NCBI GenBank assembly: GCA_910583965.1
Contig: CAJUAE010000002.1
Span: forward strand, 1-64,000
Source: an uncultured Lachnospiraceae bacterium
GTDB lineage: Bacteria; Bacillota; Clostridia; Lachnospirales; Lachnospiraceae
DNA: 64,000 nucleotides
Reading direction: 5' to 3'
A model generated the notes under the pieces. That model ran no database searches and was not told the origin of the DNA. It was given only the letters and a program-made list of their open reading frames with translations. The position numbers were made by a program, and so were the translations under genes. Shown here piece by piece: positions 63,223-64,000 of this stretch (position 1 is the stretch's first letter; every line of letters begins with the position of its first letter).

Positions 63223-64000
63223 TTATACAGCCTCCCTACGCCGTTTCACACAGCAGGTAAGAACTGTCATATCATCTCGAATGCGCCCGTTATCACTGTT
63301 GATAGCACACTGCAAAAGATAGTCCGCCATCTCTTTAGGATTGATGATACGACTCCTAGAAATCAGTTCTCGCATTCTGCCTGTAGTCTCCCTATCAATT
63401 GCATCTGATATTCCATCAGACACCATGACAAGCATATCTGTATCTGCCAATCTGACACTCTGCGTAATCGGGCTTAACTCCTCCATGCTGCCGAGAGGAA
63501 GCGTGTCCGCCGACACCTCATCCACCCAATTTCCGCGCTTAATATAGCTTGCCGCCGCACCTGCCTTGACAAATTCTGCCTCTCCTGTCAACAGATTGAC
63601 TGCACACAAGTCAAGCGTTGTCAGATTACAACAACGGTTCTGCGCAGCAATCGCGCCGTTAACCATGGAAAACGCCTTCTCTTTCGGAAAACCAGCCTCC
63701 AAAAAACGTTCCATAAACTCCACAACTGCCTGACTATCTCTACATGCTTGTGCACCACTTCCCATACCGTCTGCAATCATGATAATCATTTGATTTTGAT
63801 TATATTCCTCCACAGAGAAATTGTCACCTGAAATTTTCTCATCTTCTCGCACTGCGCGAGAAATAGCACTTAGAACCTTGTATTTTGGCTCGTCCTCATA
63901 GATAAATGTATGATATCCTCTTTCAATCATCAGTGCGCTCTCTGCTGACAAAACAAGGCTTCTGCCAAAAAATTCAGAGAGCAACTCCCCTAAAACACAT
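63223..64000 (-). CDS. spoIIE: Stage II sporulation protein E, C-terminal part (cut by window edge)
   Basis: The last 259 codons of a frame that stays open to the edge, so the true start is outside. The segment is the PP2C-type phosphatase domain: KYKVLSAISRAVRE, the metal-binding Asp in MIIMIADGMGSGAQACRDS (about 90 residues in), LTTLDLCAVNLLTGEAEFVKAGAA, VMVSDGISDAIDR and RDDMTVLTC at the end. SpoIIE dephosphorylates SpoIIAA in the forespore and thereby frees sigma-F; the missing N-terminal half should contain the membrane helices and FtsZ-binding region. The position upstream of tilS-hpt-ftsH is the conserved one. Confidence 0.92.
   Translation of the reverse strand, partial: CVLGELLSEFFGRSLVLSAESALMIERGYHTFIYEDEPKYKVLSAISRAVREDEKISGDNFSVEEYNQNQMIIMIADGMGSGAQACRDSQAVVEFMERFLEAGFPKEKAFSMVNGAIAAQNRCCNLTTLDLCAVNLLTGEAEFVKAGAAASYIKRGNWVDEVSADTLPLGSMEELSPITQSVRLADTDMLVMVSDGISDAIDRETTGRMRELISRSRIINPKEMADYLLQCAINSDNGRIRDDMTVLTCCVKRRREAV

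Overview
The window is about 38-40% GC by eye. It reads as a chromosomal segment of a motile, spore-forming member of the Clostridia, most likely a Lachnospiraceae relative of Roseburia, Agathobacter or Butyrivibrio. The grounds are strong AGGAGG-type ribosome binding sites, TTG start codons, a SpoIIE-TilS-Hpt-FtsH block, SipL, a SpoIID/SpoIIQ-like pair, the WhiA-RapZ-MurB-ROK kinase-HprK block, a reverse rubrerythrin next to PerR, a split transketolase and an archaeal/eukaryotic-type prolyl-tRNA synthetase. No species call is possible from the sequence alone.

Layout. 0-4.7 kb: a 1,318-residue TPR/tyrosine-repeat protein with a degenerate AAA-like C-terminus, and a small unknown protein. 4.65-5.63 kb: gene-free island packed with four repeat families, two of them MITE-like. 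5.6-8.6 kb: a two-gene operon (PD-(D/E)XK nuclease-like protein and acidic-repeat TPR protein), the best candidate for an undescribed accessory system. 8.7-12 kb: orphan solute-binding lipoprotein, MFS and ZIP transporters. 12.3-18.5 kb: three chemoreceptors, two of them close paralogues separated by a MITE. 18.8-25.9 kb: PyrC, a PrcB-like lipoprotein, an acyltransferase, MurF, Ddl and an amidohydrolase. 25.9-33.4 kb: divergent SpoIIQ/SpoIID-like proteins, a lipid kinase, then WhiA, RapZ, MurB, a ROK kinase and HprK. 33.4-38 kb: BspA-like secreted protein, a motility-type gene with a sigma-D promoter, and SipL. 38-45.8 kb: PyrK-PyrD, the pentose operon (FGGY kinase, AraD-type epimerase, split transketolase) and AckA. 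46-48.2 kb: ProS behind a T-box leader that has been invaded by repeats. 48.2-59 kb: small unknown proteins, RluA-family synthase with a two-component system, PerR-rubrerythrin, an ECF sigma/anti-sigma pair, and a YdjH/YdjG/YdjI-like trio. 59.3-64 kb: FtsH, Hpt, TilS and the C-terminal part of SpoIIE, cut by the window edge.

The most striking signals are regulatory and repetitive rather than new enzymes. A consensus sigma-E promoter for sipL lies across an intrinsic terminator hairpin whose 3' arm carries the sipL Shine-Dalgarno. The proS T-box is separated from its gene by about 430 bp containing a MITE and a second palindromic element. A 143-bp MITE occurs twice, apparently identical, each copy with an intact 8-bp target duplication. 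Several hairpin families recur, including a terminator-like module in at least six places.

All calls come from reading the sequence. No alignment, profile search or folding was run. Start codons were moved from the longest possible start where a ribosome binding site argued for it.
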